This document shows positions 56,846 through 64,000 of a stretch of DNA of 64,000 nt, one piece after another; within the stretch, counting starts at the first letter, position 1, and each line of letters starts with the position of its first letter. The notes below the pieces were generated by a model. The model ran no database searches. It was not told where the DNA came from and saw only the letters and a program-made list of their open reading frames with translations. The DNA lies in the NCBI RefSeq assembly GCF_009380135.2, contig NZ_WHUT02000002.1:1-64000 (forward strand). Reading direction: 5' to 3'. This DNA comes from Fertoeibacter niger. Its GTDB lineage: Bacteria > Pseudomonadota > Alphaproteobacteria > Rhodobacterales > Rhodobacteraceae. The translations under genes were made by a program, and so were the position numbers.

Positions 56846-56859
56846 TGAACATATGTTCA
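56846..56859. promoter_or_regulatory. perfect palindrome TGAACATATGTTCA, candidate operator of the liu operon
   Basis: The 14-base palindrome lies 21 bases upstream of the isovaleryl-CoA dehydrogenase start, where a repressor would block transcription. TGAAC-type palindromes are common TetR-family sites, and TetR- or MerR-type regulators (LiuQ, LiuR) control these operons elsewhere. No regulator gene lies in the window. Confidence 0.55.
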
Positions 56860-56953
56860 ATAAACTGGATTTCCCGAGTCGGGTCAAGCGGCGGGGTGGA
56901 ACTTTGGCAACTTTCGCGCATTGTTGCCGCTGACCGGGAAAAGGGAACCGTTG

Positions 56954-57409
56954 ATGAAAAGCAGCAGAATTCTGGCCGCCTGCGTGGCGCTGGCGGCGCT
57001 GCCCGCCACAGCACAGCAGGTGGGCGAAGTGGGCGTGGACTGGGTGGGCAATGACATAATCATTGATGCCCTGCCCGACCCCGAAGTGCAGGGGGTCACC
57101 TGCCACGTCGCCTATTTCGAACGGTCGCTGATCGACCGGGTGTCGCAGGGCAACTGGTTTGAGGATCCGTCCAACGCATCCATCGCCTGCCGCCAGACCG
57201 GGCCGATCACCATCGGCGACATCGAACGCGGCGAGGATGGCGAGGAGATTTTCCGCGAAAGCCGCTCGCTGGTGTTCAAGTCGCTGCGCGTGACGCGGAT
57301 TTTCGACGAGGCGAACCAGACGCTGATCTATCTGGCGCATGCCAGCGAAGTCAGCGAAGGCTCGGCCAAGATGTCGCTTTCCACGGTGCCGCTTTATCGC
57401 GGCCAATAA
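56954..57409 (+). CDS. CreA family protein
   Basis: The 151-residue exported protein has a signal peptide (MKSSRILAACVALAALPATA-QQ) and the CreA core: VGEVGVDWVGNDIIIDALPD, CHVAYFERSLIDRVSQGNWF, EDPSNASIACRQTGPI. The family is periplasmic and of unknown function, first seen in the E. coli creABCD cluster. It is divergent from the liu operon and convergent with a DUF1275 gene. Confidence 0.9.
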   Translation: MKSSRILAACVALAALPATAQQVGEVGVDWVGNDIIIDALPDPEVQGVTCHVAYFERSLIDRVSQGNWFEDPSNASIACRQTGPITIGDIERGEDGEEIFRESRSLVFKSLRVTRIFDEANQTLIYLAHASEVSEGSAKMSLSTVPLYRGQ

Positions 57410-57443
57410 CCCTCAGCGCAGGGCGGAACCCTCAGCGCAGGGC
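57408..57443. repeat. 17-bp tandem direct repeat spanning stop codons
   Basis: AACCCTCAGCGCAGGGC occurs at 57408-57424 and again at 57427-57443, with GG between. The first copy begins inside the stop codon of creA. The second carries the stop codon of the convergent DUF1275 gene (57432-57434), and the first copy has a duplicate of that stop. A local tandem duplication is the simplest origin. Confidence 0.7.
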
Positions 57444-58163
57444 CGGCAGCGCCATGGCCAGCAGCACCAGCGCCATGGGCAGCGCGAACAGAAAGCCGAA
57501 GGCGCCGTAACCCAGCGCCCCGGCAATGCCACCCACCAGAAACGCCGACATCAGCTGCGCCAGTATCACCGCCTTGCGCGGGTCATGCCCGGGCAAGGCG
57601 CGGCCCGACCCATGACGATAGGCGGCGCGGCCGATCTCGATGCCCAGATCGGTGACAATGCCGGTGACATGCGTGGTGCGGATGCGCGCGCCCGACAGTT
57701 TGGTGATCGTGGCATTCTGCACCCCCATGATGAAGCACAAAAGGCCCAGCGCCGCAGGGTTGGCCACCGGATGCGCCTGCCCCAGCAGGCCCAGCCCGGC
57801 AAAGCCCAGCAGCAGCACCCCCTGCAACGCCACGGGCAGGGCATATTGCGCGCGGGGCCGGTGGTGCCGCGCCCAGACCACCAGCACCGCCGACAGCGCC
57901 GCCCCGGACAGAAACAGTGCAATCGCCACCACGGCTTGCAGCACGGGTTGCAGGTTGGCCAGCGCGATATTGTCGGCCATCAGTGACAAATAGCCGGTCA
58001 TGTGCGATGTGAACTGCCCCAGCGCCAGAAACCCGCCGGCATTGGCCCCGCCCGCGATGAAGGCCAGTATCAGCGCCAAGGCCCTGTCGGCCACCCCGGC
58101 CCTGCGATGCGCCACCAGCAGCCGCAGGCGGCGCATCAGGGGGCGGTTTCGGGATAGGGCCAT
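57432..58163 (-). CDS. DUF1275 (YoaK-like) membrane protein
   Basis: The 243-residue polytopic protein has the family opening GGANAGGFLALGQFTSHMTG and later LLCFIMGVQNATITKLSGAR and RTTHVTGIVTDLGIEIGRAA. About six hydrophobic helices are visible. DUF1275 proteins are inner-membrane proteins of unknown function. ATG 58163 is chosen as start but lacks a clear ribosome site; the frame is open to 58265. Confidence 0.8.
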   Translation of the reverse strand: MALSRNRPLMRRLRLLVAHRRAGVADRALALILAFIAGGANAGGFLALGQFTSHMTGYLSLMADNIALANLQPVLQAVVAIALFLSGAALSAVLVVWARHHRPRAQYALPVALQGVLLLGFAGLGLLGQAHPVANPAALGLLCFIMGVQNATITKLSGARIRTTHVTGIVTDLGIEIGRAAYRHGSGRALPGHDPRKAVILAQLMSAFLVGGIAGALGYGAFGFLFALPMALVLLAMALPALR

Positions 58164-58280
58164 GTTGTTTTGCTCGGCTGCTCGGGCAAAGTCTTGGGGC
58201 AGCGGCGGGGGGTTTGCAACAAGGATCACCGGCCTTGCGGTGATACGCGGGGCTACATCGCGCAACGCGCGCCCGCAGCG

Positions 58281-59507
58281 TCAATCCGCCCCGGTCACAC
58301 CCGCCACAGGCCCCACCTCACCCTGCCAGACCGCCGCCACCTCGGCCCGGATGATGCGGGCGATCAGTGCGCAATCGGGCACCGAGAATGTCAGTGGCAC
58401 CCGCATGTCGATCAGCCCGGCCAGCACCCGGTCGGTCTGCGGCAGCGGTGCGGGGTTGGCATAGCGCCAGTGGTCATATCGCGAGGTGAAGGCGACCGGT
58501 TCTTCAGCGCCGAACCATTTCAGCTCCACCCCCCGCGCGGCGCAGCGGGCCAGCAGCGCCTGCACGCGGGCAGGCTTCCACCCCGGCAGCAGGAACTGGA
58601 AGGATGACCCCACATAGGTTTCATGGTCCGGGCGCGGGATCAGATGCAGGCCGGGCGCATCCGCCAGACCAGACTCCAACGCCTGATACCGTTCGGCCCA
58701 GCGGGCCACCCGCTCGGCCAGTGTCGCCAGTTGCGGGCGCAGGATCGCGGCGCGCAGGTTGTCCATCCGGCCAGAGATGTTGGGCGTGTCATATTTCAGC
58801 GCGGCAAAGGCCTCGGGCGGCGGGGCGGCGCGGTGCCGGGCGTATAGCATGTAGCTGCCCGACAGCAGCACGGCCCGCGCCATGACCTCGGCATCGTCGG
58901 AAACCAGCAGCCCACCCTCGCCGGAGTTGGCGTGCTTGTAGGTTTGCGTGGAATAGCAGGCCACCCGCCCGTGCCGCCCCGAAGGCACCCCGCGCCATGC
59001 CGCCCCCATCGTATGCGCGCAATCCTCGACCACCGTGACCCCTGCCGCAGCGCACAGGCGCATCAGCGCATCCATGTCGCAGATATGGCCGCGCATATGC
59101 GACAGCAGCAGCACCCGCGCACCGCAGGCGAATTTGGCCGCCAGATCATCAAGGCAGATCGTCAGGTCTTCTGTCACCTCGACAAACACCGGCACCGCGC
59201 CGACCGAGGCGATGGCCCCCGGCACCGGCGCAAGGGTAAAGCCGTTCGACAGCACCAGATCGCCCGGCCCCACTCCCACGGCCCGCAGCGCACAGCCCAT
59301 GGCATAGCCGCCCGAGGCCACCGCAAGGCAATAGCGCGCGCCGGTCAGGGCCGCGAACTCCTCCTCCAGCAGGGCGGTTTCGGCCACCTCGCCCGGGGCG
59401 GTGTTGTAGCGGTGCAGCCGGCCATGGCGCAGCACGGCCATGGCCGCGGCGATCCCGGCTTCGGGGATGGGTTCCTGTTGGGTGAAGCTTCCGCTGAAAC
59501 GTTCCAT
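58281..59507 (-). CDS. DegT/DnrJ/EryC1/StrS-type PLP aminotransferase
   Basis: The 408-residue enzyme has AVASGGYAMGCALRAVGVGP (cofactor phosphate loop), VVEDCAHTMGAAWRG (the Asp that contacts the pyridine ring) and STQTYKHANSGEGGLLVSDD with the Schiff-base Lys. It begins MERFSGSFTQQEPIPEAGIA. These enzymes form amino-sugars or act on related carbonyl substrates. No other sugar genes are nearby, so the substrate is unknown. The adjacent phosphatase gene runs in the same direction about 30 bases upstream. Confidence 0.85.
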   Translation of the reverse strand: MERFSGSFTQQEPIPEAGIAAAMAVLRHGRLHRYNTAPGEVAETALLEEEFAALTGARYCLAVASGGYAMGCALRAVGVGPGDLVLSNGFTLAPVPGAIASVGAVPVFVEVTEDLTICLDDLAAKFACGARVLLLSHMRGHICDMDALMRLCAAAGVTVVEDCAHTMGAAWRGVPSGRHGRVACYSTQTYKHANSGEGGLLVSDDAEVMARAVLLSGSYMLYARHRAAPPPEAFAALKYDTPNISGRMDNLRAAILRPQLATLAERVARWAERYQALESGLADAPGLHLIPRPDHETYVGSSFQFLLPGWKPARVQALLARCAARGVELKWFGAEEPVAFTSRYDHWRYANPAPLPQTDRVLAGLIDMRVPLTFSVPDCALIARIIRAEVAAVWQGEVGPVAGVTGAD

Positions 59508-59537
59508 GATGCCTTTCTATGCCGCCGGAGGCCACCG

Positions 59538-60206
59538 TCAACGGGGCAGCAGCCGTATCGCCAGTTCATGCAGGTCGTCGAAGTGATCCAGCAGCGCCTC
59601 GGGGGCCCACCGCGCCACGCCAGCGCCCTCGGGGCCGAATGTCACCAGAACCGAAGGCACATTCGCCGCAGCCGCCGTCAGCCGGTCGGTCTCGGTATCG
59701 CCCACCAGCAATGACAGAGCCACACGGCCCCCCGCCCGCTGCACCGCCGCCGCATAGGGGGCCGCGTCGGGCTTGCGCGTGGGCAGCGTGTCGGCCCCCA
59801 CCAGCGCGCCGAACAGATCGCGGATGCCAAGGCTGCGGATCAGCGCCTCGGCCAGAGCTTCGGGCTTGTTGGTGCAGATCGCTGTGGCAAAACCCGCCGC
59901 GCGCAATGTCTCGACCGCCGCAACGGCCCCGGGGTAAAGCGTCGTATGAACGTTGACGGCCCCGGCATAGGCCTCCAGCAGCACCGGATACTGCCCGTCC
60001 ACCATCGCCTCGTCCCACTCCACACCCAGCCGCTGAAACCCCAGCCGCAGCATCGGGCGTCCGCCCAGCAGCGCGGTAGACGCGTCACGCGAGGCATCCA
60101 GCACATCGCCGTGGCCCAGGCCGCGAAAGCAGGCATTGGCCGCCGCCACCAGATCGCCGCTGGTATCGGCCAGCGTGCCGTCCAGATCAAAGACCACCGT
60201 GCGCAT
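59538..60206 (-). CDS. gph: phosphoglycolate phosphatase (HAD family)
   Basis: The 222-residue HAD hydrolase has the nucleophile motif VVFDLDGTLADTSGDL, the Thr/Lys motifs AICTNKPEALAEAL and GADTLPTRKPDAAPY, and the acid pair LLVGDTETDR. The cap region matches Gph-type enzymes that remove phosphate from 2-phosphoglycolate; other HAD substrates cannot be excluded. ATG 60206 is preferred (AAGGGGG six bases upstream); ATG 60212 is too close to it. Confidence 0.82.
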   Translation of the reverse strand: MRTVVFDLDGTLADTSGDLVAAANACFRGLGHGDVLDASRDASTALLGGRPMLRLGFQRLGVEWDEAMVDGQYPVLLEAYAGAVNVHTTLYPGAVAAVETLRAAGFATAICTNKPEALAEALIRSLGIRDLFGALVGADTLPTRKPDAAPYAAAVQRAGGRVALSLLVGDTETDRLTAAAANVPSVLVTFGPEGAGVARWAPEALLDHFDDLHELAIRLLPR

Positions 60207-60324
60207 GTTCATCCCCCTTGCCATTTGGGCCAGTGTAACAGCCCGAAAGGCCGCGTGATGCAGGCACCCTTGCGGCCCGCCCCCAGCGAGGTAAAACGGG
60301 GGCCTCGCAAAGGGAAGGGGTTCC

Positions 60325-61680
60325 ATGTCTGTTTCATCGCCCGTGTCGCTGATCGTGCTGGCCGCAGGGCAAGGCAGCCGGATGAATTCCGACCTGCCCA
60401 AGGTGCTGCATCCGCTGGGCGCGGCCCCGCTCTTGCACCACGCCATGCAGGCGGGCCGCGCGCTGGACCCGGGCCGCGTGGTGGTGGTGGCGGGCCATGG
60501 CGCGGATGCCGTGCGCGCCGCCGTGCTGGCCTATGACGACACGGCCGAGGTGGTGGTGCAGGCCGAACAGCTGGGCACCGCGCATGCCGTGGCGCAGGCG
60601 GCACCCTTGCTGGCCAATACCCCCGGCGATGCGGTGGTGCTGTATGGCGACACGCCTTTCATCCGGCATGAGACGCTGGATGCGATGCGCGCCGCCCGCA
60701 CCCGGCATGATGTGGTGGTGCTGGGCTTCCACGCCACGGGCCGCTACGGGCGGCTTGTGCTGGTCGATGGCATGCTGGAGCGCATCGTCGAATACAAGGA
60801 CGCGACCGAGGACGAACGCGCGATCACGCTGTGCAACTCGGGCCTCGTCTGCGCCGATGCGGCGCTGCTGTTCAGCCTTGTCGCCGGGGTGGGCAACAAC
60901 AACGCGGCGGGCGAGTATTACCTGACCGACATCGTGGAAATCGCCCGCAGCCGTGGCCTTTCCGCCGGGGTGGTGATCTGCGACGAGGCTGAAACGCTGG
61001 GCATCAACACCCGCGCCGAACTGGCCCGCGCCGAGGCGGCGTTCCAGACCCGTGCCCGGGCCGAGGCGCTGGAAAACGGCGTGACCCTGACCGCCCCCGA
61101 TACGGTGTTCTTCGCGCTGGACACGTTCATCGGCCGTGATGCGGTGATCGCGCCCAACGTGGTGTTCGGCCCCGGCGTCACCATCGAATCCGGCGCCGAA
61201 ATCAGGGCCTTCTGCCATCTGGAAGGCTGCCACATCAGCCGGGGGGCCACCGTCGGCCCCTTTGCCCGCCTGCGGCCCGGGGCCGAACTGGGCGAGGATG
61301 TGCATGTCGGCAATTTCGTGGAAATCAAGAATTCCGTGCTGGATGACGGGGTGAAGGTGGGCCATCTGACCTATCTGGGCGATGCCACGGTGGGCGAGAA
61401 CACCAATATCGGCGCGGGCACCATCACCTGCAACTATGATGGCGTGAACAAACACCGCACCACCATCGGCAAGAATGCCTTCATCGGGTCCGACACCATG
61501 CTGGTCGCCCCGGTAAGCGTGGGCGCTGGGGCGATGACCGGCTCCGGCTCGGTCATCACCGCCGATGTGCCCGCCGATGCGCTGGCCATCGGGCGCGCGC
61601 GGCAGGTCACGAAACCGGGCTTCGCCACCAAACTGCGCGACATCTACAAGGCGGCACGCGCCGCGAAAAAGGGGCAGTAA
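60325..61680 (+). CDS. glmU: bifunctional UDP-N-acetylglucosamine pyrophosphorylase / glucosamine-1-phosphate acetyltransferase
   Basis: The 451-residue protein has the nucleotidyltransferase motif LIVLAAGQGSRMNSDLPKVL at its N-terminus. A left-handed beta-helix acetyltransferase domain follows (hexapeptide repeats from about 250, GAGTITCNYDGVNKHRTTIG, then GSDTMLVAPVSVGAGAMTGS). It makes UDP-GlcNAc for peptidoglycan and LPS. The GAGG-type ribosome site precedes ATG 60325, and glmS follows one base after its stop. Confidence 0.96.
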   Translation: MSVSSPVSLIVLAAGQGSRMNSDLPKVLHPLGAAPLLHHAMQAGRALDPGRVVVVAGHGADAVRAAVLAYDDTAEVVVQAEQLGTAHAVAQAAPLLANTPGDAVVLYGDTPFIRHETLDAMRAARTRHDVVVLGFHATGRYGRLVLVDGMLERIVEYKDATEDERAITLCNSGLVCADAALLFSLVAGVGNNNAAGEYYLTDIVEIARSRGLSAGVVICDEAETLGINTRAELARAEAAFQTRARAEALENGVTLTAPDTVFFALDTFIGRDAVIAPNVVFGPGVTIESGAEIRAFCHLEGCHISRGATVGPFARLRPGAELGEDVHVGNFVEIKNSVLDDGVKVGHLTYLGDATVGENTNIGAGTITCNYDGVNKHRTTIGKNAFIGSDTMLVAPVSVGAGAMTGSGSVITADVPADALAIGRARQVTKPGFATKLRDIYKAARAAKKGQ

Positions 61681-61681
61681 C

Positions 61682-63496
61682 ATGTGCGGCATCGTTGGCG
61701 TTCTGGGCAACCACGAGGTCGCCCCCCTGCTGGTCGAGGCGCTGAAGCGGCTGGAATACCGGGGCTATGACAGCGCAGGCATCGCCACGGTGAACAAGGG
61801 CCGGCTCGACCGCCGCCGCGCCGTGGGCAAGCTGGTGAACCTGTCCGACCTTCTGGTGCATGATCCGCTGGCGGGCAAGGCGGGCATCGGCCACACCCGC
61901 TGGGCCACCCATGGCGCGGCCACGGTCGTCAATGCCCACCCCCACCGCGCGGGCCGCGTGGCCGTGGTCCACAACGGAATCATCGAAAACTTCCGCGAAT
62001 TGCGCGCCGAAGTCACCGCAGCGGGCCTGACGTTCGAGACCGAGACAGATACCGAAACCGTGGCCCTGCTGGCCCGGATGTATATGGATCAGGGCCTTGC
62101 CCCGCGTGAGGCCGCTGAGGCCACCCTGCAACGGCTGCACGGCGCCTTTGCTTTGTGCTTCCTGTTTGACGGCGAGGAAGACCTGCTGATCGCCGCGCGC
62201 AAGGGCAGCCCGCTGGCCATCGGCCATGGCGACGGCGAGATGTTCGTGGGATCGGATGCCATCGCGCTGGCCCCGATGACCGACCGCATCACCTATCTTG
62301 AGGAAGGCGACCGGGCCGTCGTCACCCGCGCCGGGGCCGAGATCTTCAACGCCGAAGGCCAGCGCGCCAACCGCGCGATGACCCGCATCGCCATCGACAG
62401 CACCCGTATCGAAAAGGCGGGCTACAAGCATTTCATGGCCAAGGAAATCGCCGAACAGCCGGTGGTCATCGCCGATGCCCTGCGCCATTACATCAGTGGC
62501 GGCGCGCTGGCCCTGCCCGAGGGGCTGGATTTCACCAGCGTTGACCGGCTGACGCTGGTGGCCTGCGGCACGGCCAGCTATGCCTGCCTTGTGGCGAAAT
62601 ACTGGTTCGAACAGATCGCGGGCCTGCCCTGCGAGGTCGATATCGCCAGCGAATTCCGCTACCGCGAACCGCCTCTGTCCGACCGCAGTTGGGCGCTGTT
62701 CGTCAGCCAGTCGGGCGAAACCGCCGATACCCTGGCCGCCCTGCGCTATGCGTCAGGCAAGGTGGCCAAGGTGGTGTCGGTCTGCAACGTGCCCACATCC
62801 TCGATCGCGCGCGAGTCCGATCTGGCGCTGCCGATCCTCGCGGGGGTCGAGGTAGGCGTGGCCTCGACCAAGGCCTTTACCTGTCAATTGACCGTGCTGG
62901 CGCTGATGGCGCTGAAGGCGGCGGCCGACCGGGGGCGGCTGGACGGTCCCGCACTGGCCGCACATCTGGCCGATCTCGCCACCCTGCCCGGCCTGATGAA
63001 CCACGCGCTGCGGCTGGCCGGTGACATCGCCCATATCGCCGAGGAACTGGCCGAGGCGCAGGACATCCTGTTCCTGGGGCGTGGCCCGATGTTCCCGCTG
63101 GCCATGGAAGGCGCGCTGAAACTCAAGGAAATCAGCTATATCCACGCCGAAGGCTATGCGTCGGGGGAACTCAAACACGGCCCCATCGCCCTGATCGACG
63201 CCCGCGTGCCGGTGATCGTGATGGCCCCCAAGGACACGCTGTTCGAGAAAACCGTCAGCAACATGCAAGAGGTGATGGCAAGGCATGGCAAGGTGCTGCT
63301 GATCTCCGACATGGCCGGTGTTCAGGCGGCGGGCATGGGCTGCTGGCAGACGCTGACCCTGCCCGCAGCCCCCGCCCTGCTGGCCCCGATCCTTTACGCC
63401 ATCCCCGCGCAGTTGCTGGCCTATCACACCGCCATCGCCAAGGGCACCGATGTGGACCAGCCGCGCAACCTCGCCAAATCCGTGACGGTGGAGTGA
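61682..63496 (+). CDS. glmS: glutamine-fructose-6-phosphate aminotransferase (isomerizing)
   Basis: The 604-residue enzyme starts MCGIVGVLGNHEVAPLLVEA, so Cys2 is the N-terminal glutaminase nucleophile after Met removal. The glutaminase domain has HTRWATHGAATVVNAHPHRA. Two SIS domains follow (CGTASYACLVAKYWFEQIAG; FVSQSGETADTLAALRYASG) and the C-terminus is AKGTDVDQPRNLAKSVTVE. It makes glucosamine-6-phosphate, the precursor used by GlmM and GlmU. It is co-transcribed with glmU. Confidence 0.97.
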   Translation: MCGIVGVLGNHEVAPLLVEALKRLEYRGYDSAGIATVNKGRLDRRRAVGKLVNLSDLLVHDPLAGKAGIGHTRWATHGAATVVNAHPHRAGRVAVVHNGIIENFRELRAEVTAAGLTFETETDTETVALLARMYMDQGLAPREAAEATLQRLHGAFALCFLFDGEEDLLIAARKGSPLAIGHGDGEMFVGSDAIALAPMTDRITYLEEGDRAVVTRAGAEIFNAEGQRANRAMTRIAIDSTRIEKAGYKHFMAKEIAEQPVVIADALRHYISGGALALPEGLDFTSVDRLTLVACGTASYACLVAKYWFEQIAGLPCEVDIASEFRYREPPLSDRSWALFVSQSGETADTLAALRYASGKVAKVVSVCNVPTSSIARESDLALPILAGVEVGVASTKAFTCQLTVLALMALKAAADRGRLDGPALAAHLADLATLPGLMNHALRLAGDIAHIAEELAEAQDILFLGRGPMFPLAMEGALKLKEISYIHAEGYASGELKHGPIALIDARVPVIVMAPKDTLFEKTVSNMQEVMARHGKVLLISDMAGVQAAGMGCWQTLTLPAAPALLAPILYAIPAQLLAYHTAIAKGTDVDQPRNLAKSVTVE

Positions 63497-63500
63497 ACCG

Positions 63501-64000
63501 ATGATCGACGCCGCAATCGCGCTGATCCGGGCGCAGGCCGAACCGGGCAATGCCGAAACCATGGCCGCCTATCACAAGGCCCCGCGCGTATATTTCGGCA
63601 CGCCCAACCCCGCCATCGACGCGCTGGTGAAAGACTGGCGGGCCGAGCTTGATCTTGAGGCGCGCCTGGCGCTGGCGCAGGGCCTTTGGGCCAGTGACGT
63701 GCACGAGGCGCGGGTGGCGGCGGCCAAACTGCTGACCCAGGCCCGCATCCGCCCCGATGACAGCGCCGCCTGGGCCCTGATCTGCACCTGGGTGCCGGGG
63801 TTCGACGCCTGGGCCATCGCCGATTCGGCCTGTATCGCGGCCCAGAAACGCATCAGCGCCGATCCGGCCCGGCTGGACGACGTGGAAAGCTGGACCACCC
63901 ATGAAAACATGTGGACACGGCGCGCGGCGCTGGTGGCCACCCTGCCCTTTGCCAAGCTGAACCACCTGAAACCGGCGGAACATGACGCGCGCGAACGGGT
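63501..64000 (+). CDS. DNA alkylation repair protein (AlkD-like HEAT protein), 3' end outside window
   Basis: The first 166 residues are present, starting MIDAAIALIRAQAEPGNAET. The helical repeats of the AlkD/AlkC group are visible: KAPRVYFGTPNPAIDALVKD, GLWASDVHEARVAAAKLLTQ, WVPGFDAWAIADSACIAAQK and WTTHENMWTRRAALVATLPF. AlkD-type glycosylases remove N3- and N7-alkylated purines without base flipping. The gene begins four bases after glmS and may be in the same transcript. The catalytic residues cannot be checked because the frame continues past the window. Confidence 0.8.
   Translation, partial: MIDAAIALIRAQAEPGNAETMAAYHKAPRVYFGTPNPAIDALVKDWRAELDLEARLALAQGLWASDVHEARVAAAKLLTQARIRPDDSAAWALICTWVPGFDAWAIADSACIAAQKRISADPARLDDVESWTTHENMWTRRAALVATLPFAKLNHLKPAEHDARER

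Noticed and set aside
60334-61710. 458-codon minus-strand frame over glmU
   Set aside because: Antisense shadow; glmU motifs are complete on the other strand.

Overview
The window looks like chromosomal DNA of a high-GC alphaproteobacterium of the Rhodobacteraceae/Paracoccaceae type. The pointers are a dispersed-gene nuo operon with a DUF5337 gene and a very long NuoE, separate nuoC and nuoD, tatABC followed by a DUF815 ATPase gene, a nuoN-birA-coaX-rnj tail, and a leucine-degradation (liu) operon. The assignment rests on gene content and order read from the sequence; no database search was possible.

Layout. 1-3.7 kb is an accessory, decayed mobile region: the N-terminus of an IS1182-type transposase at the left edge, a terminase-small-subunit-like gene, a stand-alone M41 (FtsH-type) protease domain without its AAA+ core, and a frameshifted, truncated tyrosine integrase. 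3.8-8.2 kb holds a DUF2076 gene, a membrane protein, and a metal-resistance island. The island has a CsoR/RcnR-class repressor with an NreB-like His-tailed MFS exporter, facing a His-rich exported protein and a HupE/UreJ remnant that is fused by deletion to the tail of a second gene. 8.6-26.9 kb is mixed housekeeping: an esterase-like hydrolase, TauE/SafE, surE-pcm-nlpD-like, tatABC-DUF815, a ferric-type ABC ATPase, SDR, Hint protein, a second-type MetAP, prfC and a DEAD-box helicase.

26.9-49.6 kb (minus strand) is one long, tightly packed transcription unit. It carries all fourteen complex I genes (nuoABCDEFGHIJKLMN) followed by birA, coaX and rnj. At least ten non-core genes are interleaved: a sulfotransferase, DUF5337, two small exported proteins, a DUF3291-like protein, two related coiled-coil miniproteins, a lipoprotein, a carboxymuconolactone-decarboxylase-fold protein and a cysteine-containing exported protein. 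Most junctions are ATGA or TGATG overlaps, so translation is probably coupled.

49.8-56.8 kb (minus) is a leucine/isovalerate catabolic operon: isovaleryl-CoA dehydrogenase, methylcrotonyl-CoA carboxylase beta, a macrodomain protein, methylcrotonyl-CoA carboxylase alpha, HMG-CoA lyase, and an enoyl-CoA hydratase. A perfect 14-bp palindrome lies in front of it. 57-64 kb holds CreA, a DUF1275 membrane protein, a DegT-type aminotransferase, phosphoglycolate phosphatase, glmU-glmS (UDP-GlcNAc synthesis) and a truncated AlkD-type DNA repair gene.

No rRNA, tRNA or CRISPR array was recognised. I saw no clearly new defence or biosynthetic system. The most unusual items are the genes embedded in the nuo operon, the macrodomain inside the liu operon, the free-standing M41 domain, and the two-gene deletion chimera in the metal island.
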